Origin: an uncultured Acetatifactor sp.
GTDB taxonomy: Bacteria; Bacillota; Clostridia; Lachnospirales; Lachnospiraceae
Reading direction: 5' to 3'
DNA length: 64,000 nt
Assembly (NCBI GenBank): GCA_910589655.1
Contig: CAJUTJ010000091.1
Location: forward strand, 1 to 64,000
Numbering within the stretch: the stretch's first letter is position 1; the number at the start of each line of letters is the position of its first letter. The notes under the pieces are model-generated. The model was not told the origin of the DNA and made no database searches. It saw only the letters and a list, made by a program, of their open reading frames with translations. This document shows positions 32,514-40,587 of this stretch, piece by piece. The translations under genes were made by a program, and so were the position numbers.

Positions 32514-33143
32514 TCACATTTGCTGTAAAACTCCCAGAACTTCCTCCTTCCATGCCGCAATCTGTGAAAATAATTCTTCCATATTAATTTTTGAGAAATC
32601 TGTTGTATCGACTTTAATCTGTCTGCTGCCAACATAAAAGGCATCAAATCCCCTTTTTTCTATCCCATGGATAAAATCTTCACAAGAAAGAGTTTTTGCC
32701 TTTGGAGTTTTTATATGATTCTCTTTCTTTTCCGGATAACAGTCATTCACAACATGCCCTCTGTGCCTGTCAGGACTGCTTTCCCGTTCCAGAAAACGCT
32801 GGTAGATGACCTTGTAATCACCTGTTAATGTAATGGTCATTGCAGAATATCGATATTTTTCTAAAAGATTTTTCATTCCATGTTCTGACGAATATTCAAA
32901 ATTATTCTCTAAGATAAAAGGTTGTCCTGCCTTCATAAGCTGACCTGCGACATAATACATAATTTCCATGCCGGCAATTCCAAGATTTACTTTTTCTGCT
33001 CTCGACTGAAAACCAACGTTGTCAAACAGCAATTCTTTTATGGAATCTTTTGAAATAACAGGCAGCTTTAACCTTTCTGACATGACCTCTGCTATAGTGC
33101 TTTTTCCTGCTGCCGGAATACCTGTCACTAATATACAATACAT
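32514..33143 (-). CDS. P-loop kinase-like ATP-binding protein
   Basis: 209 aa starting MYCILVTGIPAAGKSTIAEV, with the Walker A GIPAAGKST at residues 8-16. The ATG at 33143 is 14 nt after the start-proximal hairpin and seven after GGG. PVISKDSIKELLFD (~34-47) is the region that holds the acceptor-site Asp in AAA_33/zeta-toxin-like kinases, and RFLERESSPDRHRGHV (~115-130) supplies lid arginines. The substrate is unknown; similar proteins phosphorylate nucleosides, sugars or antibiotics. It is preceded by a single unit of the element found four times at 50374-50632. Confidence 0.75.
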   Translation of the reverse strand: MYCILVTGIPAAGKSTIAEVMSERLKLPVISKDSIKELLFDNVGFQSRAEKVNLGIAGMEIMYYVAGQLMKAGQPFILENNFEYSSEHGMKNLLEKYRYSAMTITLTGDYKVIYQRFLERESSPDRHRGHVVNDCYPEKKENHIKTPKAKTLSCEDFIHGIEKRGFDAFYVGSRQIKVDTTDFSKINMEELFSQIAAWKEEVLGVLQQM

Positions 33144-33214
33144 TTTTATTCCCATCTGCGCTGCGGCGCGCACTTAAATCAATAGTTGAATACGCATTTT
33201 TATTCAACCTTATT
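33144..33214 (-). repeat. Start-proximal hairpin element, single unit upstream of the P-loop kinase
   Basis: On the minus strand it contains GTTGAATA/TATTCAAC (8 bp), the linker TATTGATTTAAGT, GCGC-CGCA-GCGC, then ATGGGAATAAAA and the start codon. It is nearly identical to each unit of the 50374-50632 array, including GGAATAAGG at its upstream edge, which resembles the ribosome site of a preceding unit. The stretch 33215-33491 beyond it holds no intact gene. Confidence 0.75.
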
Positions 33215-33491
33215 CCCCCATCAAATTAACTGTTTCTATAGCCGCTCCAAGTTCCCTTACCTATATCAGGAAATCTTCGGATACATTATTATCCTCAATC
33301 AGTAAGTCATAATCTTTTATCCGTCATACAGAATGGAAGTTTCATCGAAAACCGAAACTCCGGCGATTATCCGGGTAAAATGCGAGAGGCCATTTTAAGT
33401 ATGTAAGAGAAATGCCCACTGAGTTTCCTGCATAAAATGAAAACAGCCGTTGTCGGAATAACCGTTCCTGCAGCGGTCGGTCTTGTAGTTG

Positions 33492-33917
33492 TCAATTTAT
33501 CCTCTGTTTTCTGTTTGGTTTCCTTTTAATACCCAACAGTCTGATAAAATCATCAAACAAAGAAGTGTCTGTGGGCTCAAACATCATCCATTTTCCATCA
33601 TGGTATGTTTGCGTTTCATCATAAATTCTTTGAACTTCCTCTGAGTAATTATCCCTGTCTTTTTCAAATTTTAAGCGCTCATCTTTTCCTAAGATAATCA
33701 TAAATCCTACACAGTTTTCTCTTGCATATAACGCACATAGAGTTTTACCGCCTCGACGGTATTTATATTCATATGTCCACGCTTTACCGCCTTTATCCCA
33801 CAGGCAATCCATCTCGTATTTTTCATTAATTAAAGCGCAAAGTTTATTCCATATCTCATATAAAGGTTGTCCGACTAAGAGTGTCATTTGCTCTGCGTCA
33901 GGTATTATATCAAGCAT
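33492..33917 (-). CDS. DUF3788 domain protein
   Basis: 141 aa starting MLDIIPDAEQMTLLVGQPLY; GAGGAGG precedes the ATG at 33917. KGGKAWTYEYKYRRGGKTLCALYARENCVGFMIILG (~42-77) is the typical DUF3788 core, a small alpha/beta protein of unknown function common in Clostridia and Bacteroidetes. The C terminus is strongly basic. It appears to be a single-gene transcript. Confidence 0.75.
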   Translation of the reverse strand: MLDIIPDAEQMTLLVGQPLYEIWNKLCALINEKYEMDCLWDKGGKAWTYEYKYRRGGKTLCALYARENCVGFMIILGKDERLKFEKDRDNYSEEVQRIYDETQTYHDGKWMMFEPTDTSLFDDFIRLLGIKRKPNRKQRIN

Positions 33918-34025
33918 GATAACCTCCTCTGTTAACTTCGATTCGCGTAACAGTTCAGCCATGCATAAGTTGTTGGATTGTACAATTTGCTTTACAAAAT
34001 ACCCTTTGTGAACAAGCTCCCAACG

Positions 34026-34315
34026 TCATTTTGTAGATTCAATGTTGTATGGATGAACTGTTACCGATTTGTTGATGGCTCTATTATACTGCAACGGCTC
34101 TCCAAATGGAATAAGCTTTATAAAAATTTCATTACCGTTCACAGCAACATTTGATTTCCATAAATCAGTCATGACATAAAAAATTGAGTTTCCCCATTTT
34201 TGCAATTCGTATCTCTGAACTCCGTACCAAATCAGTATTTTCCATAAGAGAGGTAATCACCGCCGACGGTCCCCCATCTGTTTGGTATTTATGCGGTCTT
34301 GCAAAAAGCGTACAG
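34026..34315 (-). pseudogene. Decayed gene fragment with one frameshift
   Basis: One minus-strand frame encodes FARPHKYQTDGGPSAVITSL then MENTDLVRSSEIRIAKMGKL; after a one-base shift in a T6 run it continues YVMTDLWKSNVAVNGNEIFI and KLIPFGEPLQYNRAINKSVT to a stop at 34026. Both halves look coding and join naturally if one T is removed. No start codon or upstream part is present. I do not recognise the family. The upstream break coincides with an 18-bp inverted repeat. Confidence 0.5.
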
Positions 34316-34334
34316 AAAAAATGGGGAAACTCAA
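34184..34334. repeat. 18-bp inverted repeat pair
   Basis: TTGAGTTTCCCCATTTTT (34184-34201) and its exact complement (34317-34334) are 115 nt apart. One arm lies in the decayed gene and the other marks its broken end, which suggests an inversion-duplication event. Confidence 0.75.
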
Positions 34335-34526
34335 AATAAAAAACCCTTGACTTTTTATATTACCACAGTTTATATTATAAAAAGGTGCCGCAGGCTGCAC
34401 TTACGCTATGGCGGTATTTCCTATAATAAAAAGACTGTTTCAGGAAGAAACAACGCATTTAGAAAAATGCATAGACGTAAATTTTATTCATCATTATATA
34501 CACTATTATAAAAATTTGTTATAACA

Positions 34527-34612
34527 AGTAAGCCGATGCGCATAAGCACCGGAACCACGATTCTGCCACGAAGGCTTTCGCTCTCTGAAGGGGGCTGTTT
34601 TCGGGGCTTATT
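34527..34612 (+). promoter_or_regulatory. Structured leader, candidate riboswitch, of the ECF S-component gene
   Basis: AGTAAGCC (34527-34534) pairs with GGCTTATT (34605-34612), enclosing ~70 nt with at least two hairpins (GCC-ACGAA-GGC and GCTCTC-TGAA-GGGGGC). TTTTTT follows the closing stem and AGGAAAT with the start codon come ~15 nt later. This layout fits a riboswitch acting on termination or on ribosome access. I could not match it to TPP, THF, preQ1-I, cobalamin or other classes that I know by eye. Confidence 0.45.
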
Positions 34613-34634
34613 TTTTGTTATGAATGGAGGAAAT

Positions 34635-35195
34635 ATGAACAATAACAAAATGTCACCCATTGTAAAGTGTGCCGTAACCGCCGTTTGTATGGCTCTCTGT
34701 GTGGTTCTGCCAATCGCGCTCCACGCCATTCCCAATGCAGGCACGCTGATATCGCCTATGCACCTGCCCGTGCTGCTCTGCGGCATGATCTGCGGATGGC
34801 ATTACGGGCTTGCCTGCGGTCTGATGGGGCCCATGCTCTCCTGTTTTATCACGGGAATGCCCGGTATCGGTTATCTGCCCACCATGATGGTGGAGCTGGC
34901 AGTCTATGGTCTGGTTGTAGGATTGATGATACGATTCGTACATACGGGAAAGCAAATCGTTGATATTTATGTCAGCCTGATAGCTGCCATGCTGTCGGGA
35001 CGTATTATCACCGGAGTTGTCAGAGCGCTAATCTTTTCCGCAGGAAGCTACTCCTGGAAGGCATGGGCCACAGGGTATTTTGTATCCAGCTTTCCGGGAA
35101 TTATCCTGCAGTTAATTTTGATTCCTATACTTTATCTGGCGCTGCAAAAGGCACATTTAGCCCCTTCGCATTCCGCCAAGGCTCCCGCAAAATAA
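34635..35195 (+). CDS. ECF transporter S-component (vitamin/cofactor uptake)
   Basis: 186 aa starting MNNNKMSPIVKCAVTAVCMA; GGAGG precedes the ATG at 34635. Six membrane helices are visible, with ISPMHLPVLLCGMICGWHYG (~38-57), GPMLSCFITGMPGIGYLPTM (~63-82) and VELAVYG (~84-90), the pattern of group II energy-coupling-factor substrate-binding subunits. Such a protein captures a vitamin or precursor and uses shared EcfT/EcfA1/EcfA2 encoded elsewhere. The ligand is not determined by sequence; the structured leader may respond to it. Confidence 0.8.
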   Translation: MNNNKMSPIVKCAVTAVCMALCVVLPIALHAIPNAGTLISPMHLPVLLCGMICGWHYGLACGLMGPMLSCFITGMPGIGYLPTMMVELAVYGLVVGLMIRFVHTGKQIVDIYVSLIAAMLSGRIITGVVRALIFSAGSYSWKAWATGYFVSSFPGIILQLILIPILYLALQKAHLAPSHSAKAPAK

Positions 35196-35236
35196 CATGC
35201 CGGGGTTCTGCCACGGGGAATGAAAAGAAAACCAAA

Positions 35237-35280
35237 ATAATGCCGCAGCCTTGCTAAAAACCTCATGGCTGCGGCATTAT
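35237..35280. terminator. Bidirectional terminator
   Basis: AATAATGCCGCAGCC pairs with GGCTGCGGCATTAT between convergent genes; the minus side is followed by TTTTGGTTTTC. Confidence 0.8.
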
Positions 35281-35322
35281 TGATTATTGCTATTGCTTTT
35301 TGAATTAATTCAGACTATTTCC

Positions 35323-35979
35323 TTATTTTTCAGGGAAAATCTCCCTGATCTTCTCAGCCAGCCCTTCCGCCAATTGCCGGTGGCCCTCCGCCGTCAAGTG
35401 CATATAGTCAATCGTATTGGTCGGTGCGGCAACACATTGATTTGCATCCAAATAGTAACAGCCGGTAAGCTCGGCAATTTTGGCATATTCCTCTGCCAGC
35501 CCCTCCGATTTCTCTGCACATCCCCGTCCCATTGTAGCTGCAATCTCCGTAGCCGCATATTGTTTATCTATATTCTGGGGCACGACTATCAGGATGGAAG
35601 TCTTACCGTCCCTCCAGCAATCCGTAGTGGCTTTAGCCTTGGCGATCAGCCTTTTCAGCCCAAGTGCGATACAGGCAGCCGACGCGCCGAACCTCTCCTT
35701 CGTATCATTGGTACCCAGCATAATGACCAGCAAATCCACCGGTTCATGGCTCATCAGACAAGGATAAATGTACTCAAGTCCGGACAATCCTTCATGGATC
35801 GGATCCTCAAAGCAAGTGGTACGCCCGCTTAGACCTTCCTCCACCACGAGAAAACCATCTCCCAGCTTTTCCTGAAGCAGACAACACCACCTCTGCGTTT
35901 CATCGAACCGCCCACCCGTCATGGCGCAATAACCATGCGTATTGGAATCCCCAAAACACACAATATGTCTTTTCATCAT
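35323..35979 (-). CDS. SGNH/GDSL-family hydrolase, possible sialate O-acetylesterase
   Basis: 218 aa starting MMKRHIVCFGDSNTHGYCAM; AGGAG is seven bases before the ATG at 35979. The SGNH blocks are clear: GDSNTHG (~9-15) with the nucleophile Ser, EGLSGRTT (~47-54) with Gly, GTNDTKERF (~88-96) with Asn, and DYMHLTAEGH (~190-199) with the Asp and His. No signal peptide, so it acts in the cytosol. It is the last gene after nanA and nanE on the same strand, so removal of O-acetyl groups from sialic acids is a reasonable inference. The composite hairpin element lies between nanE and this gene. Confidence 0.8.
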   Translation of the reverse strand: MMKRHIVCFGDSNTHGYCAMTGGRFDETQRWCCLLQEKLGDGFLVVEEGLSGRTTCFEDPIHEGLSGLEYIYPCLMSHEPVDLLVIMLGTNDTKERFGASAACIALGLKRLIAKAKATTDCWRDGKTSILIVVPQNIDKQYAATEIAATMGRGCAEKSEGLAEEYAKIAELTGCYYLDANQCVAAPTNTIDYMHLTAEGHRQLAEGLAEKIREIFPEK

Positions 35980-35992
35980 CCCTATACTCCTT

Positions 35993-36172
35993 GCGTGCTT
36001 CAGCACGCACTCCAATCAATATATGGAAGTTTACTTCCAAACTTCCAGACAGGCCGACATAGCCGACACAAACAATTAATGAATTGGTGCAAGTCTGGAA
36101 AAAGCTCTGCCTCGCAGAGCGTGAAATCACTTAGCGAGGCTCTTTTGAGCTTAGTGATTTGCATTCTTTGAT
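35993..36172 (-). repeat. Composite intergenic hairpin element, copy between nanE and the SGNH gene
   Basis: From upstream to downstream on the minus strand: a 12-bp hairpin (AAATCACTTAGC against GCTTAGTGATTT), a conserved TTGCACCA-TTCAT-AATTGTTTGTG block, TGGAAGT/ACTTCCA (36024-36039), ATATTGATTGG, and GCGTGC-TGAA-GCACGC (35993-36008). AAGGAGTATAGGG and the ATG follow. The same order of blocks is found at 52056-52310. The start-proximal stem shows base changes on both strands compared with the GCGCGC form. Confidence 0.7.
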
Positions 36173-36192
36173 ACACATGCCAGTCTGACTTC

Positions 36193-36897
36193 TTAATCAT
36201 GGAATGCGGAAACCGCTTTCATAAATCGCTGTGCAATTTCCAACGGTCTCGTAATGGCGCCTCCTACTACCACCGCATGTGCGCCTGTTTTCAGCATCTC
36301 CACCGCCTGCTCGGGGCTATGTACTCTTCCCTCTCCGATTACAGGAATATCCAAAGTCTCTGACAGCCGCCTTGCCAGCTCATAATCGGGACCGTCGGTC
36401 TTAGGTGTATAAGGCGTATATCCGCTCATGGTAGTCCCCACAATGTCCATTCCCAGCTTCCATGCGTTGACACCTTCCTCATAAGTAGAAATATCCGCCA
36501 TCAAAACAGCCTCGGGATATTTTTCACGGACTTCCGAAATAAATTCACTGATGCTTTTGCCGTCGCCCCTCTTTTGATTGGTACAATCGAGAGCTATCAC
36601 ATCCGCTTTCGCTTCTACAAGCTCGTCAACTTCCTTCATGGTAGGGGTAATATAACTTTCGAAACCTTCATATTGTATCTTTATTAACCCGATTACAGGA
36701 AGACCTGTTTCTTCCTTAATCGCAATGACATCACGGATACTGCTGGTGCGGATGGCCGGTGCACCTGCCTGCTTTGCTGCTCTGGCCATAAGATACATAA
36801 CGGACTTTTCTTCCACATACAAAGGTTCTCCCTTAACTGCCTGACAGGATACAATTACCTTTCCCTTGATCCGCTCAAACAATTCTTCTTTATTCAA
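36193..36897 (-). CDS. nanE: N-acetylmannosamine-6-phosphate 2-epimerase
   Basis: 234 aa, a (beta/alpha)8 barrel of normal length. The start is TTG at 36897, seven bases after AAGGAGG. Signature parts are VSCQAVKGEPLYVE (~15-28), IGLIKIQYEGFESYITPTMK (~69-88) with the catalytic lysine region, DVIALDCTNQKR (~99-110), MADISTYEEG (~132-141) and PVIGEGRVHSPEQA (~190-203). It converts ManNAc-6-P to GlcNAc-6-P in the cytosol. It follows nanA on the same strand. Confidence 0.92.
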   Translation of the reverse strand: MNKEELFERIKGKVIVSCQAVKGEPLYVEEKSVMYLMARAAKQAGAPAIRTSSIRDVIAIKEETGLPVIGLIKIQYEGFESYITPTMKEVDELVEAKADVIALDCTNQKRGDGKSISEFISEVREKYPEAVLMADISTYEEGVNAWKLGMDIVGTTMSGYTPYTPKTDGPDYELARRLSETLDIPVIGEGRVHSPEQAVEMLKTGAHAVVVGGAITRPLEIAQRFMKAVSAFHD

Positions 36898-37017
36898 CTC
36901 GGTACCTCCTTCTATTCTTAATGTAATCGCCGCTCATGGCAATCATTTTATCATACACCAAATAACTCATTGTTCACCGCATCGCATAAATCGGGGAAAT
37001 TTCCATACCCTCTTGGG

Positions 37018-37941
37018 TTAATCCTTCACATACTGTTCAATGGCTTTATCCACCATATTTGCACATTTCTTAACCTGCTCCATATCTTTGGGAACCAATG
37101 CAGGCAGCGGTTTGCGCACGCTTCCAATATCCATTCCTTCCCGGATGCGAAGTATTTCCTTAATCACGGCATATAAATTTCCGCGGCAGGCGCACATTGC
37201 GTATATAATCTCGTTGGCTGCATACTGTATCTTCCGAGCCTCTTCTATCCTGCCTCCGTCCATCAGTTCCTTGATTTTCAGATAAAGCTCCGGCATAACA
37301 CCGTAAGTGCCTCCGATTCCCCCGTCCGCTCCGATGGCAAGCCCCGACACCAGCTGTTCGTCGGGACCGTTCAATACAGCAAAGCCTTCCCCGCCTTCCG
37401 CCTTAAACATCTGAATATCCTGTGTGGGCATGGAGCTGTTCTTAACGGCAATGACCTTCGGATTCTTTCTCATTTCCCGGAACAACGGCATGGTCAAGGC
37501 CACTCCTGCCAGCTGGGGAATATTATAAATAATGAAATCCGTATCCGGAGCCGCATCGGAAATATCATTCCAATACTCCGCAATGGCATATTCCGGCAGA
37601 TGGAAATAAATCGGAGGAATGGCCGCTATGGCATCTACGCCGAGACTCTGGGCATGAGCCGCAAGCTCTCTGCTCTCCGCCGTGTTATTACATGCCACAT
37701 GGGCGATCACCGTCATCTTATTTTGAGCCACACGCATTACATGCTCCAACGTGCGCTTTCTGTCTTCCACTGTCTGATAAATGCATTCTCCGGAAGAGCC
37801 GCCCACATAAACGCCTTTTACCCCCTTTTCCACCATATAGCGTGCCAGCATTTCCACACGTTCTCCGTCTACCTCGCCCTTGCTGTCATAACACGCATAA
37901 AATGCCGGTATGATTCCCTGATATTTCTTGATATCTCCCAT
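37018..37941 (-). CDS. nanA: N-acetylneuraminate lyase
   Basis: 307 aa starting MGDIKKYQGIIPAFYACYDS; AAGGAGG precedes the ATG at 37941. It belongs to the DHDPS/NAL aldolase family: GGSSGECIYQTVEDRK (~46-61) is the GxxGE substrate loop, YNIPQLAGVALT (~137-148) holds the catalytic tyrosine, and KVIAVKNSS (~162-170) holds the Schiff-base lysine. Neighbouring nanE and yhcH genes favour sialic-acid lyase over dihydrodipicolinate synthase. It splits Neu5Ac to ManNAc and pyruvate. Confidence 0.88.
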   Translation of the reverse strand: MGDIKKYQGIIPAFYACYDSKGEVDGERVEMLARYMVEKGVKGVYVGGSSGECIYQTVEDRKRTLEHVMRVAQNKMTVIAHVACNNTAESRELAAHAQSLGVDAIAAIPPIYFHLPEYAIAEYWNDISDAAPDTDFIIYNIPQLAGVALTMPLFREMRKNPKVIAVKNSSMPTQDIQMFKAEGGEGFAVLNGPDEQLVSGLAIGADGGIGGTYGVMPELYLKIKELMDGGRIEEARKIQYAANEIIYAMCACRGNLYAVIKEILRIREGMDIGSVRKPLPALVPKDMEQVKKCANMVDKAIEQYVKD

Positions 37942-38002
37942 ACCTATAACCTCCTTCCTCACTTTCAAACAACCGCCGGGGATACTTTGAATTGCTTTTA
38001 CA

Positions 38003-38455
38003 CTATCCTACATACACCTTGATAACCGCTTTCTTCACCGCTGCGGGCTGCTTCTCCGCCAGCTTCAGCTTGTGGGCATCCTCCGGCAGAACCACCAGCG
38101 CTTTGCCCGGAACCAGTCTGATATAATGCTCTACCGGCCCCTCCACCTCGTATAAATCGGCATCTTCGTCGAAAGTCTTCACATTCACTCTAGCCATATC
38201 CGAGACGCCTACCAGCTCTTCTCCCGTGACGGTCATATGGATATCCGCATATTTCGCATGAGCCTCAAAAAAAGCATCTTCCTCAGCAATCGTCTCGTAC
38301 TCCAGCACATTTAGATAAACCTTCTTACCGTCTATCTCATAATGCCCCGGTTCCACATCTTTCAGGGGATGTGTCGCCAGATAATCAAACGCCTTATCCA
38401 GATATTCTCCCATACCGCGATAATGCCCGATATTGCTAATTTCCGTATAAATCAA
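38003..38455 (-). CDS. YhcH/YjgK/YiaL family protein
   Basis: 150 aa. The start is TTG at 38455, seven bases after AGGAGG. It is a cupin-like beta-barrel with the conserved EAHAKYADIHMTVTGEELVG stretch (~64-83), whose Glu and His residues bind metal, and VLPEDAHKLKL (~122-132). Family members are routinely encoded with sialic-acid genes and are thought to help open or epimerise the sugar, or process it before NanA. It lies between the transporter and nanA. Confidence 0.87.
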   Translation of the reverse strand: MIYTEISNIGHYRGMGEYLDKAFDYLATHPLKDVEPGHYEIDGKKVYLNVLEYETIAEEDAFFEAHAKYADIHMTVTGEELVGVSDMARVNVKTFDEDADLYEVEGPVEHYIRLVPGKALVVLPEDAHKLKLAEKQPAAVKKAVIKVYVG

Positions 38456-38478
38456 CGCTGCACCTCCTGTTCCGCACC

Positions 38479-39384
38479 CTATCCTTTCACCGCTCCCATG
38501 GTAATACCCTTCGTAAAGTATTTCTGGAAGATCAGGAAAATAATGATGATGGGAATCGCCGCCAGTGATGCCCCCGCCATTATTAAACCAAAGTCCATGG
38601 CATTCTCCGCCTGAAGCTTCGCAATACCAAGAGGGATGGTCAGATTCTTGGTGCTGGTCAACATAATCAACTGCATAAAATAATCATTCCATGAATTAAT
38701 GAATGTGAAAATTGCCAGCGCACCGATACCCGGCTTAATCAAAGGAAGCGCAATGGTATAGAATGTCTTCCACTCTCCCGCACCGTCGATCTTTGCCGCT
38801 TCCATCATCTCTCCGGGAATCCCTTCCGAAAACTGCTTCATCAGGAACACGCCGAAAGGCCAGCCTACAATGGGGAAAATCACCGCCCATATGGTATTAT
38901 ATAATTCCAAAGACGCCATCTCCCGCAGCAGCGGGATCAGAATTACCTGCTTCGGCAGAGCCATTGCACAAACAATCAGGGAAAAGACAAGAGTACGCCC
39001 TATAAATCGTTTTTTTGCCAAAGCATAACCTGCCATAGCCGCCGTAATACAGGTGAGCAGCATAGCGGCAACCGCCATAAACACGGTATTCAGCAGCCAT
39101 CGGATAGCCGCCGGAACCTCGGGGCCTGCAAACAGAACCTCCGTAAAGGGAATGCGGATCTCCCATAACGGCGCATACTGTCTGCTAAACAGCTTCCGAT
39201 AGTTCTCCAATACCCATTCATCCGGCCACCACTGCGGTGTTGTGGCATTGATAGCTGCGGAAGTCTTAAAAGAGCCGGTCACAATCCAGTAAAGGGGAAA
39301 GGCAAACGCAAACGCCAAAATCGTAATAACAGCCACTGAAAGGATCTTATAACAGGTAGAACGATTAAATTTCTTATGTTTCAT
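38479..39384 (-). CDS. Carbohydrate ABC transporter permease (MalG type)
   Basis: 301 aa with six membrane helices and the EAA loop MEAAKIDGAGEWKTFYTIAL (~193-212) that docks onto the ATPase. It ends in the usual FQKYFTKGITMGAVKG. It is paired with the MalF-type gene 17 nt upstream and the binding protein before that. No ATPase gene is present, so a shared MsiK-type ATPase must energise it. By context it imports sialic acid or a related amino sugar. Confidence 0.9.
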   Translation of the reverse strand: MKHKKFNRSTCYKILSVAVITILAFAFAFPLYWIVTGSFKTSAAINATTPQWWPDEWVLENYRKLFSRQYAPLWEIRIPFTEVLFAGPEVPAAIRWLLNTVFMAVAAMLLTCITAAMAGYALAKKRFIGRTLVFSLIVCAMALPKQVILIPLLREMASLELYNTIWAVIFPIVGWPFGVFLMKQFSEGIPGEMMEAAKIDGAGEWKTFYTIALPLIKPGIGALAIFTFINSWNDYFMQLIMLTSTKNLTIPLGIAKLQAENAMDFGLIMAGASLAAIPIIIIFLIFQKYFTKGITMGAVKG

Positions 39385-39401
39385 ACATTTTTCCCCCTTC
39401 C

Positions 39402-40304
39402 CTAATCTCTCTCGGCCAGCTTAAACTGCACAGCGGAAAGGACTGCTATAATAACGGCAAGGACAACGCCCATTGCATTACCGTATCCATAGCGGTACAG
39501 TTTAAACGCATTATAATAAATGTAATACATAATAGTATCCGTACTGTGATTCGGACCGCCGCTGGTCAACAGCTGTATCAACGCGAAACATTGGAAACTG
39601 TTGATCGTCGTAATAACGAGAATATACAATGTTGTAGGCATAATCTGAGGCCATTTAATTTTCCAGAAGCATTGGAATTTTGTGGCTCCATCCACTTCGG
39701 CCGCCTCCACAAGAGACTGATCCACATTGTTCAGCGCCGATACATACAGTACGATCGGCTGTCCTACCGATGTGGTCAAGAGAATCAATATAATACATCC
39801 AAGAGCATATTTTTCGTCCCCCAGCCAATTGATATTCTTTTCCAAAAGCCCTGTGCTGGTTCCCACATAGTTGAAAATACCATAGTAGTTATTAAACATC
39901 CACTTCCATACTACCGTAACGGCAACGGAACCCGTTACCACCGGCAGATAGAAAATACATCGGAAAGCGGAACATGCCGCACCTTTTAAATCATATATTA
40001 CGGAGCTCACCCACAAGGAAAAGATGCACACTACCGGAACGGAAACTATAACGATCACCGCGGTATTCCGTAACGCGCCGAGAAATACCGTATCCTGAAA
40101 TAATTCCGTGTAGTTTGCCACCCCGATAAAAATATCTTCCCGATTCATCGTAGCGTCAAAGAAACTGGTAAATACACATTGGATCATCGGATAAATTACA
40201 AATCCCAAAAAGAAAACCAGACTGGGAAGCATAAATGCATATCCGGCCATCGTTTCCCTGCGCACCAAAGCTTTACCCATGGGATTCTTTTTTTCAGCTG
40301 CCAT
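39402..40304 (-). CDS. Carbohydrate ABC transporter permease (MalF type)
   Basis: 300 aa starting MAAEKKNPMGKALVRRETMA; GGGAGG precedes the ATG at 40304. Six membrane helices; EAA loop VEAAEVDGATKFQCFWKIKW (~202-221). The SGGPNHSTDTIMYYIYYNAF segment (~247-266) is typical of CUT1 MalF-like permeases. It pairs with the MalG-type permease just downstream to form the membrane channel. Confidence 0.9.
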   Translation of the reverse strand: MAAEKKNPMGKALVRRETMAGYAFMLPSLVFFLGFVIYPMIQCVFTSFFDATMNREDIFIGVANYTELFQDTVFLGALRNTAVIVIVSVPVVCIFSLWVSSVIYDLKGAACSAFRCIFYLPVVTGSVAVTVVWKWMFNNYYGIFNYVGTSTGLLEKNINWLGDEKYALGCIILILLTTSVGQPIVLYVSALNNVDQSLVEAAEVDGATKFQCFWKIKWPQIMPTTLYILVITTINSFQCFALIQLLTSGGPNHSTDTIMYYIYYNAFKLYRYGYGNAMGVVLAVIIAVLSAVQFKLAERD

Positions 40305-40361
40305 AAGGATTCCTCCCTCCCGTATCAAATTGATTTCTACATATCTATCGCCGCAAAGCAA

Positions 40362-40397
40362 ACGACCCTCCCCGCAGATTTCCTCGGGAAGGGTCGC
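40362..40397 (-). promoter_or_regulatory. Intra-operon hairpin between binding protein and permeases
   Basis: CGACCCT and AGGGTCG with an inner CCCCG/CGGGA stem form a strong hairpin; on the minus strand TTTGCTTT follows. It lies in the 283-nt gap after the binding-protein gene and could act as a partial terminator that keeps binding protein in excess over permease. The neighbouring 40460-40560 stretch has loose repeats of CGGATTCCTTT. Confidence 0.55.
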
Positions 40398-40587
40398 GAG
40401 TCTCACATGAAACGCTTCATTTACTTAAACTTCATTTACATGAACTTTTATTAGACTCCGTTTGCTGTCCGTTTATATAGACCTTCTATCCGGATTCCTT
40501 TGCACTGTTTTGTTTATAAGAACATTTTACTCGGATTCCTTTTTGTTTGGCCACTTATATAAAGGACTCTTGCTCAGCTTATTATCT

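Noticed and set aside
33290..33350. DeoR-type regulator remnant (frame KDYDLLIEDNNVSEDFLI on the minus strand)
   Set aside because: Only about 20 codons are open, with no second segment to support the family.
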